DNA from: Nitrospirota bacterium
Lineage (GTDB): Bacteria; Nitrospirota; Leptospirillia; Leptospirillales; Leptospirillaceae
Assembly (NCBI GenBank): GCA_021801345.1
Contig: JAJYYA010000031.1
Coordinates: forward strand, 1 to 64,000
Direction: 5' to 3'
DNA: 64,000 nucleotides
Shown here: positions 43,456 through 51,069 of the stretch, in pieces
Layout of the letters: each line of letters starts with the position of its first letter
Position numbering within the stretch: position 1 is the stretch's first letter
The notes under the pieces: model-generated
Database searches by the model: none
Seen by the model: only the letters and a program-made list of their open reading frames with translations
Told to the model about the DNA's origin: nothing
Program-made: the position numbers and the translations under genes

Positions 43456-43686
43456 ATGGCAGGTCAGGCCCGTTCGTTTCAAAGAAAAAAAGTGTGCCGT
43501 TTTTGCACCGAGACGCTTGCAATCGATTACAAGGATCAGACGACCCTCCACTCCTACTTGACAGAGCGCGGAAAGATTCTTCCCCGCCGTCTCACCGGAA
43601 CCTGCTCCCACCACCAGCGGGCGGTCTCCAAGGCGATCAAGCAGTCGAGAAATGTTGCCTTCCTCGCGTTTGCCGAGGAAAACTGA
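43456..43686 (+). CDS. rpsR: 30S ribosomal protein S18
   Basis: Small-subunit protein partnering S6. Seen: CRFC near residue 14, the first half of a zinc-binding set (a third candidate Cys at [11 protein letters not shown]), [27 protein letters not shown] and [15 protein letters not shown]; 76 residues. The usual neighbour rplI (L9) does not follow here; a DUF2232 gene takes the next place. Confidence 0.96.
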   Translation: MAGQARSFQRKKVCRFCTETLAIDYKDQTTLHSYLTERGKILPRRLTGTCSHHQRAVSKAIKQSRNVAFLAFAEEN

Positions 43687-43693
43687 TCTGAAC

Positions 43694-44950
43694 ATGCCAT
43701 TTCCCGCCGCGCCATTTTTGTCGGCGGTTTCCTTTTCGACGGCGTTGTTTTTGTCCCTCCTGACCTTTCCGCGGCTGGGGATTTTTGTGGCAATGTTTGC
43801 AGGGGTTCCCGTTGTCCTGGCACAGCTCCGTTATCCCGCACTTCTTCTGGGAACGGGCGCCATGGTGACCTCGGGCGGGCTGGTTTTTCTTGTGGCCTCC
43901 CTTCTCAAGACCCCCATGCCCGGACTTTCCGTCCTGCTTTACGTCGGGCTTTGCGGGCTTCCGGCCCTTGTTGTCGCAGCCTCTCTCCAGCGGGGGACAA
44001 AGTCGCTCTGGATCATTCTCCTTGCCGCGACGCAGATTCTTGTTTTTCTCGGGGGGATCGGATTTTTCCTCTATGAGAAGACGAGCGGCGAGCTCTGGAC
44101 CGCCGTTTCCAAGGCCGTCCACCAGGCGGTTCTTCTCGTGATGAATACGGCCATCCAGAATGCCCAGTCGACGCTGACCCCTGACGACAAGACCCGGCTT
44201 CTTGCCCTTGAGCCGATGATCTACAAGACATTTCTGGCCTTGATCCCCGGGCTTTTTGCAAGCCTCGGGCTTTTGACTGCCATGGTTCTCTGGGGAACGA
44301 CGACGGCGCTCCGGGAGAAGACGGGAGAGGCGGTCCGGGGATCCGGGCCGGAGACCCTACTTCTTCCGGATCCGCTGGTTTTTGCTTTTATTGCTGCCCT
44401 GGCGCTCTTGCTTGTTCCCTCCCTTGATGTGCGAATCTTCGGCACAAATCTTCTGATGCTTCTGGGGACTCTCTATTCGGGACAAGGGGTTGCCATTTTG
44501 GTAAACTACGTCAGAAAAAGAGGCTTCGGGCTCTGGTTCTGGTTTGTCGCCGGCTTTTTCGTCTTGCTTCAGCCTCTCTTTTTGGCGATCTTTGCTCTGG
44601 TGGGGATCCTGGATGTCTGGTTGGACTTCCGGGGTCTCCGGGGTTCGCCCGGAGGCGGGAAAAGTGACTCGGAACGTACCGTCGACAATGGAGGGGATCC
44701 AAGGGATGTGTCTGGTCCGAAGAATGACAGCCATCGGGATGCTCTGTCTTTTAGCTTCCTGCGCCTCGGAGATCGGAAAGCCCATTTCCTGGGGACGTGC
44801 AGGGGAAGATTCCTCCAGCGTCGCTCGATTCGGATCCCAGGACACGGCTGTTCTACCCGGGGAGCCTGGCATGACGCAGGTTGGACGGGCCTCCTGGTAT
44901 GGTCCGACCTTTTACGGGAAGAAAACGGCCAGCGGGGCCATCTTTCATAA
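43694..44950 (+). CDS. DUF2232/YybS-like membrane protein
   Basis: 418 residues with about nine hydrophobic spans between residues 5 and 315, fitting the YybS/DUF2232 family that often stands between rpsR and rplI; function unknown. The context is the main support. After RGLRG (near residue 317) the frame continues for about 100 hydrophilic residues; the last 81 codons lie over the start of rlpA in another frame (245 bases). That tail looks unlike a folded domain, so either the protein really has a dispensable tail or the true stop has been lost through mutation or a read error. Confidence 0.7.
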   Translation: MPFPAAPFLSAVSFSTALFLSLLTFPRLGIFVAMFAGVPVVLAQLRYPALLLGTGAMVTSGGLVFLVASLLKTPMPGLSVLLYVGLCGLPALVVAASLQRGTKSLWIILLAATQILVFLGGIGFFLYEKTSGELWTAVSKAVHQAVLLVMNTAIQNAQSTLTPDDKTRLLALEPMIYKTFLALIPGLFASLGLLTAMVLWGTTTALREKTGEAVRGSGPETLLLPDPLVFAFIAALALLLVPSLDVRIFGTNLLMLLGTLYSGQGVAILVNYVRKRGFGLWFWFVAGFFVLLQPLFLAIFALVGILDVWLDFRGLRGSPGGGKSDSERTVDNGGDPRDVSGPKNDSHRDALSFSFLRLGDRKAHFLGTCRGRFLQRRSIRIPGHGCSTRGAWHDAGWTGLLVWSDLLREENGQRGHLS

Positions 44951-45419
44951 ACACGACCTGACGGCGGCACATCGAACCCTACCCTTGGGTACGGAGGTTC
45001 GCGTCACGAATCTGGCCAACGGTCGGTCGGTCGATGTCACGGTCAACGATCGCGGGCCCTTTGTCTCCGGGCGAATCATCGACCTTTCCTGGGAAGCGGC
45101 CAACCGTATCGGGATTATCGGCCCCGGGACGGGGCTCGTCAAGATTACGGTGTTGGACGTTCCCGGGGGAAAGAGGCTTTCTCCTGCGACCTACCTCGTC
45201 CAGGTTGCCTCGTTTTCGGCCTATGATCAGGCGACGCGATATGCCCGGAGCCTTTCCCGATACCCCGATCCCAAGGTCGGACGAGGGACGGTGGGGAGCC
45301 GTCGGGTCTATCGAGTCTTTGTCGGACACTTTCGCAATCCCGAGCAGGCCAAAAAGTTAGCCCGCCGGGTCAAGAGCGAATTGGGGCATGCCTTCGTCGT
45401 GGAGGCCGATTCCCGCTAA
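44706..45419 (+). CDS. rlpA: RlpA family lipoprotein (DPBB plus SPOR)
   Basis: Outer membrane lipoprotein, in Pseudomonas a lytic transglycosylase acting on denuded glycan at septa. 237 residues: signal peptide with lipobox LLASC (about 15-19), a double-psi beta barrel with GRASWYGPTFYGKKTASG and VTVNDRGPFVSGRIIDLS, and a C-terminal SPOR domain from about residue 160 (YLVQVASFSAYDQA) that binds division-site glycan. ATG 44706 has GGAGGGG eight bases upstream; ATG 44688 is possible. It lies inside the tail of the upstream gene and probably acts with the dcw products at division. Confidence 0.9.
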   Translation: MCLVRRMTAIGMLCLLASCASEIGKPISWGRAGEDSSSVARFGSQDTAVLPGEPGMTQVGRASWYGPTFYGKKTASGAIFHKHDLTAAHRTLPLGTEVRVTNLANGRSVDVTVNDRGPFVSGRIIDLSWEAANRIGIIGPGTGLVKITVLDVPGGKRLSPATYLVQVASFSAYDQATRYARSLSRYPDPKVGRGTVGSRRVYRVFVGHFRNPEQAKKLARRVKSELGHAFVVEADSR

Positions 45420-45459
45420 ATGCATGAAAAACTACAAGGATGTTTTAAAGGAGGAATGA

Positions 45460-45663
45460 ATGACTAAGGCCGTATCTGAGAAACTCGAAAAAAGAATGTC
45501 GGTGACCAAGGAACTTCTTAAAAAGCGCAAAAGCGAGGTCCCGGCGGAGGCCCGGAAGGCCGATCCTGAGCTTCGCCGTCTCAAGAAGATCGTCCGGCGT
45601 ACTGCAGGGAAGAAGAAGCGCCAGGCAGGTCCCTCGGCCGGAGCTCCTGCCAAGGAAGGGTAG
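45460..45663 (+). CDS. Small basic protein of unknown function
   Basis: 67 residues, very rich in Lys, Arg and Ala (KELLKKRKSEVPAEARK, RRLKKIVRRTAGKKKRQ), probably helical; it could bind nucleic acid or ribosomes, but nothing specific is recognised. Support for translation: AAAGGAGG (45447-45454) five bases before ATG 45460. A second small gene follows three bases after its stop. Confidence 0.6.
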   Translation: MTKAVSEKLEKRMSVTKELLKKRKSEVPAEARKADPELRRLKKIVRRTAGKKKRQAGPSAGAPAKEG

Positions 45664-45666
45664 TTC

Positions 45667-45834
45667 GTGGCGATGAACTGGGAGTACAGGGTTGTCCCCA
45701 TCAGCCGGGAGCAGGTCGAAAACCAGCTCAACTTTTTGGGGCTCGAAGGGTGGGAGCTTGTTCAGATCGTTGTGATGAACAGCCCCGAGATCCCCTATCA
45801 GGGTTTCTTCAAGCGTCTCAAATCCGGCAAGTAG
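45667..45834 (+). CDS. Small DUF4177-like protein
   Basis: 55 residues from GTG 45667 (53 from ATG 45673). The pattern NWEYRVVP, a helix with NQLNFLGLEGWELVQIV, and the closing GFFKRLKSGK matches the short DUF4177 family (W-E-Y-K...L-N-x-L-G-x-E-G-W-E-L-V...F-K-R). Function unknown. It sits three bases after the basic small protein, so both are likely translated from one message. Confidence 0.7.
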   Translation: MAMNWEYRVVPISREQVENQLNFLGLEGWELVQIVVMNSPEIPYQGFFKRLKSGK

Positions 45835-45841
45835 AGCCTCC

Positions 45842-46297
45842 CTAACGGGCGTTCTTTGCGATCAGGTCGCGGATGCGCTGCTCCACCGCCGAAAGGATTT
45901 TGATGGCGGAGCGATCGAGGGCTCCCAGGCTTTTTGTCGCCCTGTCGAGCTCCCCGCTCAGAATAGAGATCTCGCTGGCGGAAATCGCTTTCCCTTCAGA
46001 GTTCTGGAGGTACTTTTTCGCCGAGCCGACGGCGGTCCGAGCCTCTCCGAAGTTTTCGTCGAGGGTATCGTGGATGGCGGTTTCGATGCTTGTCTCTGCC
46101 ATATGCAGGTTGAGGGAGCGATGGAGCCGGTCGTAGGACTCCTTGATGGTCTTGCCCTGGATGCCGAGCTGGGCCTTGAGCGTATTCAGCTGTGACTGCA
46201 TGTCGTTGACCTTGGCGTTGTCCTCTTTTTTTCCCATCGAATAGGCAATCAAGATGGTGACCGCGATGGCGACCGCCAGAACCAATTTTATGATCAT
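45842..46297 (-). CDS. Membrane-anchored coiled-coil protein of unknown function
   Basis: 151 residues: an N-terminal membrane anchor (about 2-20, IIKLVLAVAIAVTILIAYS), then a charged helical region with long stretches fit for coiled coil (KVNDMQSQLNTLKAQLG and later). No family recognised. ATG 46297 has AGGAAAGAG upstream. A much longer open frame upstream on this strand is a shadow of rimO. It is convergent with the DUF4177-like gene, eight bases apart, and divergent from rimO. Confidence 0.65.
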   Translation of the reverse strand: MIIKLVLAVAIAVTILIAYSMGKKEDNAKVNDMQSQLNTLKAQLGIQGKTIKESYDRLHRSLNLHMAETSIETAIHDTLDENFGEARTAVGSAKKYLQNSEGKAISASEISILSGELDRATKSLGALDRSAIKILSAVEQRIRDLIAKNAR

Positions 46298-46381
46298 CGC
46301 TCTCTTTCCTGTTGATTGGGTGCCGGGGTGGATGGAGATCTTGGGGAAATTTTTTCGATTGTAACATGATCGTAGGTTCTT

Positions 46382-47749
46382 ATGAAAAAAGAGATCAGCT
46401 GGAACGAGAAAACCGTGGGGATCGTAAGCCTGGGATGCCCCAAGAACTCCTCCGATACGGAACGGATGATCAGCGATCTCTCCTCCCGGGGCTATCAGGT
46501 CGTCCCGGATCTCGAACAGGCTGAGATCCTTCTCGTCAACACCTGCAGTTTTGTCACCGATGCCCGCCGGGAGTCGGTCGAGACCCTTCTTGAACTCTCC
46601 CGCTACAAGGAGGAGGGGAAGGCGCGCTTCCTCGTGGGGGCAGGATGTCTTGTCTCCCGCTACCGCGACCAGATGGGGGAGCTGATCCCGGAGATCGACC
46701 TGGCCCTGACAACCTTTGACGAGCACCGTCTGGGGGAGATCCTTGACTCTGTCGGCGGGGCGGGCCGTTCCTCCGCACCCATAAAACCTTCTCTTTTTCC
46801 GCTCTCCTCTGCCCGACTCACCCCTCCCCATCGCGCTTACGTGAAGGTCTCCGAGGGATGCGACCATCCGTGCACCTTTTGTTCGATTCCCCTGGCGCGG
46901 GGGGGGCAGGTCAGCCGACCTCTTGAAGAAGTCCAAGCGGAGATCCGGGAGCTTGCTGCCCGCGGGACCAAGGAGGTGACCCTCATCGCGCAGGATCTGA
47001 CCCGTTACGGGCAAGATCTTGGGCTCTCTGACGGCTTGGCGGATCTTCTCGAGCGCATCGATGGCGAAGGAGGTGTTCCCTGGGTCCGCCTTCTCTATGC
47101 CTATCCGACCCTGGTGACGGAGCGTCTCCTGTCGGTCATGGCCCGCTCCCGAACGGTTCTTCCCTACCTCGACATTCCTCTCCAGCATGTAGAAGAGCGC
47201 ATTCTTGGTCTGATGAAACGGCCGGGAAACGTCGACTTCATGAAACGGCTCGTCGATCGGGTCCGCACGGCCCTTCCGGGTGTGGTCCTCCGCACCACCT
47301 TCATTACCGGCTTTCCGGGAGAGACGGAGGAAGAGTTCCAGTCTCTTATGAAGTTCGCCGAGTGGGCACGGTTTGACCACGTCGGGGTCTTTGCCTTTTC
47401 CCGGGAGGAGGGGACCCCCTCTTATGATCTGCCGGGACAGCTTCCCCACCGGATCAGAATGCGACGTCGGAAGGATCTTCTGGCTCTTTGCGGGAGAATC
47501 TCGCTCGAAAAGAACCGGGAGCTGGAGGGGCAGGTTCTGCCGGTTTTGATCGAAGGGCTCTCCGAACAGTCGGATCTCGTCCTTTCCGGACGGACGAAGG
47601 GGATGGCTCCGGACGGCATCGACGGGGAGGTTCTGGTTCTCTCCGGGCAGGGAAGGCCGGGAGAGATCGTCGACTGCCGTATCGTCCGCGGCCGTCCTTT
47701 CGACCTCGAGGCTTGGGAGGTCGGGGTTCCCGAGATTCCGGAGGAATAA
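46382..47749 (+). CDS. rimO: Ribosomal protein S12 methylthiotransferase RimO
   Basis: Radical SAM enzyme with two 4Fe-4S clusters that adds a methylthio group to Asp of ribosomal protein S12. Seen: IVSLGCPKNSSDTE with the first cluster cysteines, NTCSFVTDAR, the radical SAM motif CDHPCTFC (about 161-168), QDLTRYGQDLG, and a C-terminal TRAM-like domain; 455 residues. S12 modification versus MiaB-type tRNA work is judged from the GCPKN and GCD-x-x-CTFC-x-IP pattern. Confidence 0.92.
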   Translation: MKKEISWNEKTVGIVSLGCPKNSSDTERMISDLSSRGYQVVPDLEQAEILLVNTCSFVTDARRESVETLLELSRYKEEGKARFLVGAGCLVSRYRDQMGELIPEIDLALTTFDEHRLGEILDSVGGAGRSSAPIKPSLFPLSSARLTPPHRAYVKVSEGCDHPCTFCSIPLARGGQVSRPLEEVQAEIRELAARGTKEVTLIAQDLTRYGQDLGLSDGLADLLERIDGEGGVPWVRLLYAYPTLVTERLLSVMARSRTVLPYLDIPLQHVEERILGLMKRPGNVDFMKRLVDRVRTALPGVVLRTTFITGFPGETEEEFQSLMKFAEWARFDHVGVFAFSREEGTPSYDLPGQLPHRIRMRRRKDLLALCGRISLEKNRELEGQVLPVLIEGLSEQSDLVLSGRTKGMAPDGIDGEVLVLSGQGRPGEIVDCRIVRGRPFDLEAWEVGVPEIPEE

Positions 47750-47810
47750 TGATTGTCGTTCGGGATCGGGGGAGATCTCCGGAGGAGTCTTCGGGGAGGA
47801 ATGGTAGGCG

Positions 47811-48887
47811 ATGAGCCGTCTCCCTCCCGAGCCTCTTCGGGGGAGAGGAGCCCTCTCCCTTCCCGACAACCGCTTTGAAAATGAGCAACGGGAGTTCATC
47901 GTCGATGGCGTCGAGGGACCGTCTCTCGATAACCGCACGCGGCTGATCGCCGAGACGGCCCGGACGATCATTACGGAGAATGACTCTCCCGATGTGGGGT
48001 TTTCCCGTTCAGTCAATCCCTATCGCGGCTGCGAGCACGGGTGCATCTACTGCTTTGCCCGCCCCTCCCATGCGACAGTGGGCCTCTCTCCCGGCCTCGA
48101 CTTCGAACGCACGATTCTCTTCAAGAAAGAGGCTCCCCGCCTTCTTGCGGAGGAGATCTCACATAAAAAATACAAGGCACTCCCCATTGCTTTGGGGATC
48201 AACACCGATGCCTACCAGCCTGCCGAAGAATCCCTTCGGATCACCCGGGGCCTCCTCGAGGTTCTCTCCCGAGCCTCCCATCCGGTGATTCTTGTCACAA
48301 AGTCTTCCTTGATCGAGCGCGATCTCGACCTGCTCTCCTCGATGGCGACCCGAGGGCTTGTCCATGTCCACATCTCTCTTCCCACGCTCGATGACGGACT
48401 CTCCCGTCGACTCGAACCCCGGGCGACCACGCCCTTGCGCCGCCTCGAAACTCTGAAAAGGCTTTCCCGTGCGGGAGTTCCGACGGGGGTTTTCGTGGCT
48501 CCGGTCATTCCCGGCCTAACCTGCCACGAACCGGAATCGATTCTCAGGAGCGCCCGGGAGGAGGGGGCTCTTGCCGCTGATCATATTCTTCTTCGCCTCC
48601 CTCTTGAGCTTCGCGATCTTTTTTCCGAATGGCTCACGCACCATTATCCCGACAAAGCGGCATCGGTTCTTTCCCGACTCCGGGAGTATCACGGGGGAAA
48701 GCTCTATAATGCCGGCTTCGGCGTCCGGATGCGGGGGGAGGGACCGTTGGCGGAGCTTCTGTCGCGGCGCATGGAAATCGCTATGAGGAGGTTAGGGTTT
48801 CCTGGCCTTCCTCACCTGAATACGGATCTGTTTTCTCCTCCGGCTCGAAACGCCCCCTCCCGGCTCTTTCCGGACTTCACCCCCTGA
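47811..48887 (+). CDS. PA0069-type radical SAM protein (SplB-like)
   Basis: 358 residues. Seen: RGCEHGCIYCFARP (C-x3-C-x2-C cluster site, about 71-78), LPIALGINTDAYQPAEE, VTKSSLIERDLDLL, and HISLPTLDDGLSR. It belongs to the widespread PA0069/Rv2578c group related to spore photoproduct lyase; the reaction is not established. It follows rimO by 61 bases on the same strand. The conserved AYQPAEE region is where the family's N-T-D-x-Y-Q-P-x-E motif is expected. Confidence 0.85.
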   Translation: MSRLPPEPLRGRGALSLPDNRFENEQREFIVDGVEGPSLDNRTRLIAETARTIITENDSPDVGFSRSVNPYRGCEHGCIYCFARPSHATVGLSPGLDFERTILFKKEAPRLLAEEISHKKYKALPIALGINTDAYQPAEESLRITRGLLEVLSRASHPVILVTKSSLIERDLDLLSSMATRGLVHVHISLPTLDDGLSRRLEPRATTPLRRLETLKRLSRAGVPTGVFVAPVIPGLTCHEPESILRSAREEGALAADHILLRLPLELRDLFSEWLTHHYPDKAASVLSRLREYHGGKLYNAGFGVRMRGEGPLAELLSRRMEIAMRRLGFPGLPHLNTDLFSPPARNAPSRLFPDFTP

Positions 48888-48902
48888 CTGCCGAGGAGTC
48901 CC

Positions 48903-49250
48903 GTGCGCCAGACGCCCCTTTTTACCGCACTTGCCCTGCCCTTACTCTCTCTAGTCTGGGACTACAACTGGGTCGTCATGAAGAGCGCCCTGGCGGACTG
49001 TCCGCCGCTTCACTTTACGGCGATGCGAGTTTTGGGGGGAACTCTTGTCCTCTTTTTGATCCTTTGTGCGATGGGCCGTCCCCTCGTCATGGCGCCAATC
49101 CCCTACGTTCTTCCTCTGGGACTTCTCCAGTCGACCGGATTTGCGGGGTGCACCCTCTGGGGATCGCCCTCGCCGCTGTCTGAAACGGACGAAGACCGGC
49201 TCCGTTCTATCGGGTCTGACTGTGTCTGTCGTCCTTGCCAAATCCCATAA
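48903..49250 (+). pseudogene. Truncated EamA/DMT transporter (N-terminal remnant)
   Basis: The first ~85 residues look like the start of a 10-span EamA drug/metabolite transporter: two to three membrane spans with VWDYNWVVMKSAL, HFTAMRVLGGTLVLFLIL and LPLGLLQSTGFAGCTLWG. After that the sequence becomes hydrophilic and stops at 115 residues instead of about 300. The rest of the transporter is not found downstream, where the hipBA genes begin. The stop codon lies in the left arm of the hip operator palindrome, suggesting the insertion or deletion joint is near 49165-49240. Confidence 0.7.
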
Positions 49251-49262
49251 AAGGGTTAATAT
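49235..49262 (+). promoter_or_regulatory. Promoter of hipBA
   Basis: TTGCCA (49235-49240), 16-base spacer, TAATAT (49257-49262). The -10 element lies at the inner edge of the left arm of the operator palindrome, so a bound repressor would block it. The leader to hipB is about 25 bases. Confidence 0.55.
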
Positions 49263-49286
49263 AGTACTTGTTAACCTTTTTATGGG
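49244..49286. promoter_or_regulatory. 43-bp operator palindrome of hipBA
   Basis: A 16-base left arm (49244-49259, CCCATAAAAGGGTTAA) and a right arm (49271-49286) that is its reverse complement at 15 of 16 positions, separated by 11 bases. It covers the predicted -10 element and reaches the hipB ribosome site. HipB-type HTH dimers typically bind such sites, with HipA as co-repressor. Confidence 0.8.
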
Positions 49287-49293
49287 GTGAAAG

Positions 49294-49626
49294 ATGAAAA
49301 CTCTTGTAACGAAGGAGGGACTTCCTCCCAGCTCGAAAATAACTCTTGAAGAACTGGGTCGGCGGCTCCGTTCCCTCAGAAAGACCTGTGGTTACAGTCG
49401 GGAGAGATTGGCGGCGTTGACCTTTCTCGGGAGGAATACCATTGTCAGGATGGAATCCGGGGATCCCGGGGTGTCGATCGGAGCATGGGCCCAGGTGATT
49501 CACGTATTGGGAAGCGATCGCACCCTGACCTTTCTCCTTGATCTTCCGAAGGAGGACAGAGACGGATTCAAGGGGAGGAAAAATGGAAAATCCCAGGATA
49601 TTGACGCCCTTGCAGAGTCGTTATGA
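49294..49626 (+). CDS. hipB: HipB-like antitoxin (HTH XRE)
   Basis: 110-residue DNA-binding antitoxin. An Xre-type helix-turn-helix lies at about 19-75 (LEELGRRLRSLRKTCGYSRE, GRNTIVRMESGDPGVSIGAW), and a C-terminal stretch with LTFLLDLPKED. It should repress its own operon at the palindrome just upstream and neutralise HipA. Its last four bases overlap the hipA start (ATGA), normal for this pair. Confidence 0.88.
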   Translation: MKTLVTKEGLPPSSKITLEELGRRLRSLRKTCGYSRERLAALTFLGRNTIVRMESGDPGVSIGAWAQVIHVLGSDRTLTFLLDLPKEDRDGFKGRKNGKSQDIDALAESL

Positions 49627-50858
49627 GCGAGATTATTTACGTTTTTCATACGCTTCCCAAAAACGAGACGCCCGTTCTTGCCGGGGTGTTCCAGTACGAT
49701 ACTCCCGGTGGACCAGGAAAATTTCGATATGTCAGAAGCTATCTCGATCGTGAGGATGCCCTTCCCGTATCTCCTGTAGACTTGTCGACGCTCAATTCGG
49801 AAGTCGTTTGGTCCGGAGACCGGAATGAAGGAGTGTTCGGAGTGTTCCGTGACGCGCTTCCTGATTTTTGGGGACGGCTCGTCTATGCCTCGAACAATTC
49901 CCTTCCCTCCACAAGTGTGAGCAATGTCATGCTCATGAGGAGGCCGGATCCTCTCCGGATCGGAGCCCTCGATTTTTCAAGCGAGAACCGGCTTCCCGAA
50001 TCAAAGACGATTACAAATGTTCATGATATGGCCCGTCTCGTTTCGGCCGCCCAAATGATCCTTGATGGGGACGAGGGTGGTCTGAATCTGGAAGAGCGGC
50101 GGCTTCTTTTGATGGGAAGCAGCATGGGAGGCGCGAGGCCGAAGACCACCGTTCTCCATGATGGAAAACTGTTTCTGGCAAAGTTCCCTGCAAAGGGCGA
50201 CCGTTTTGACTATGCACGGGTCGAGAGGGCCATTTCCGACCTGGCCAGGTCGGTCGGGATAGAAACCCCGAACACGCAGCTGATTTCCCTTCCTGACGGA
50301 AGAGGAGTATTCCTTTCGGAGCGGTTCGACCGGGAGCCCGTTCCGGGAAAAGCCGGTTCCTTCTTCCGGAAAGGATTCATAAGCGCCCTGACTCTCCTCG
50401 GCTTCGACGAGAGTGAGAATCTTTTTGGATCCTATCCTGCCATTGCAGATGCGGCCCGCAGGGCCGGAATCGATTGCGGCTTGGAACTATATCGTCGAAT
50501 GGTGTTCAATATCGCTGTTCGAAACTCCGATGATCATCTCAGAAATCACGGATTCATTCGGGAAAAATCCGGATGGAAGATTTCTCCGGCCTATGACCTG
50601 ATGCCGACCCCAGCCGTTCCTGGCATCAGCACCTTCTTCGACCTTTCGATCGGAGTCGGGAAAATGGGGCGAAAGGCGACACGCGAAAATGCCCTTTCGG
50701 AGTCGGCGAGATTCGGTCTGTCGCGAAGCGAGGCGGAGGAGATTTTTACGGTCGTCTCCGAGGGGGTGAGTCATTGGCGGACTTTTTATGCCAACAATGG
50801 GGTCACAGGATCTGACGCCGAGAAATTCTCGGGGAGCTTTTCGAGCCTTCTCCCGTAA
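49623..50858 (+). CDS. hipA: HipA-like serine/threonine kinase toxin
   Basis: Type II toxin kinase; E. coli HipA phosphorylates glutamyl-tRNA synthetase and causes persistence. 411 residues. Seen: SSMGGARPKTTVL (the Gly-rich loop that in HipA carries the self-phosphorylated Ser), LFLAKFPAKGD with the ATP-binding Lys, NSDDHLRNHGF (catalytic Asp loop) and SPAYDLMP (metal-binding Asp). All key residues appear intact. N-terminal Couple_hipA domain about 1-105. The target is not known. It lies between the truncated transporter and the 3' end of tRNA-Leu. Confidence 0.9.
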   Translation: MSEIIYVFHTLPKNETPVLAGVFQYDTPGGPGKFRYVRSYLDREDALPVSPVDLSTLNSEVVWSGDRNEGVFGVFRDALPDFWGRLVYASNNSLPSTSVSNVMLMRRPDPLRIGALDFSSENRLPESKTITNVHDMARLVSAAQMILDGDEGGLNLEERRLLLMGSSMGGARPKTTVLHDGKLFLAKFPAKGDRFDYARVERAISDLARSVGIETPNTQLISLPDGRGVFLSERFDREPVPGKAGSFFRKGFISALTLLGFDESENLFGSYPAIADAARRAGIDCGLELYRRMVFNIAVRNSDDHLRNHGFIREKSGWKISPAYDLMPTPAVPGISTFFDLSIGVGKMGRKATRENALSESARFGLSRSEAEEIFTVVSEGVSHWRTFYANNGVTGSDAEKFSGSFSSLLP

Positions 50859-50949
50859 ATGCCTTTGGAAGAATTTTAAGGTCTGCCTCTCCGGGCTTAA
50901 ATATTGGTTTCCTTGAGGGTATTTCTCTGAGCGGAACATTCATAATCGA

Positions 50950-51033
50950 TGGTGCGAGAGGGGGGACTTGAACCCCCACGGGTTGCCCCGCCAGATCCTA
51001 AGTCTGGTGCGTCTGCCGTTTCGCCACTCTCGC
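50950..51033 (-). tRNA. tRNA-Leu (TAG)
   Basis: Read on the - strand: acceptor GCGAGAG pairs with CTCTCGC, then A and an encoded CCA. Anticodon stem CCAGA/TCTGG with loop CTTAGGA gives anticodon TAG (reads CUA and relatives). A long variable arm CGGGGCAACCCG marks a class II tRNA, and the T arm is GGGGG-TTCAAGT-CCCCC. Length 84. Its 3' end faces hipA. Confidence 0.97.
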
Positions 51034-51069
51034 TTTCTGAGGAGTTCATTCTATGTGGTTTGAGCCGCG

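Noticed and set aside
46298-48016. Upstream extension of the - strand frame to 724 codons
   Set aside because: Lies opposite rimO and the PA0069-type gene; Arg/Pro-rich antisense composition. Only the last 151 codons look real.
49244-49286. Intrinsic terminator of the truncated transporter
   Set aside because: The right arm contains TTTTT, but it runs into the arm itself and the hipB ribosome site; size, symmetry and the overlapping promoter fit an operator better.
50950-51033. Phage-type att site at tRNA-Leu
   Set aside because: No second copy of the tRNA 3' end was seen near the transporter remnant, and no integrase gene is present.
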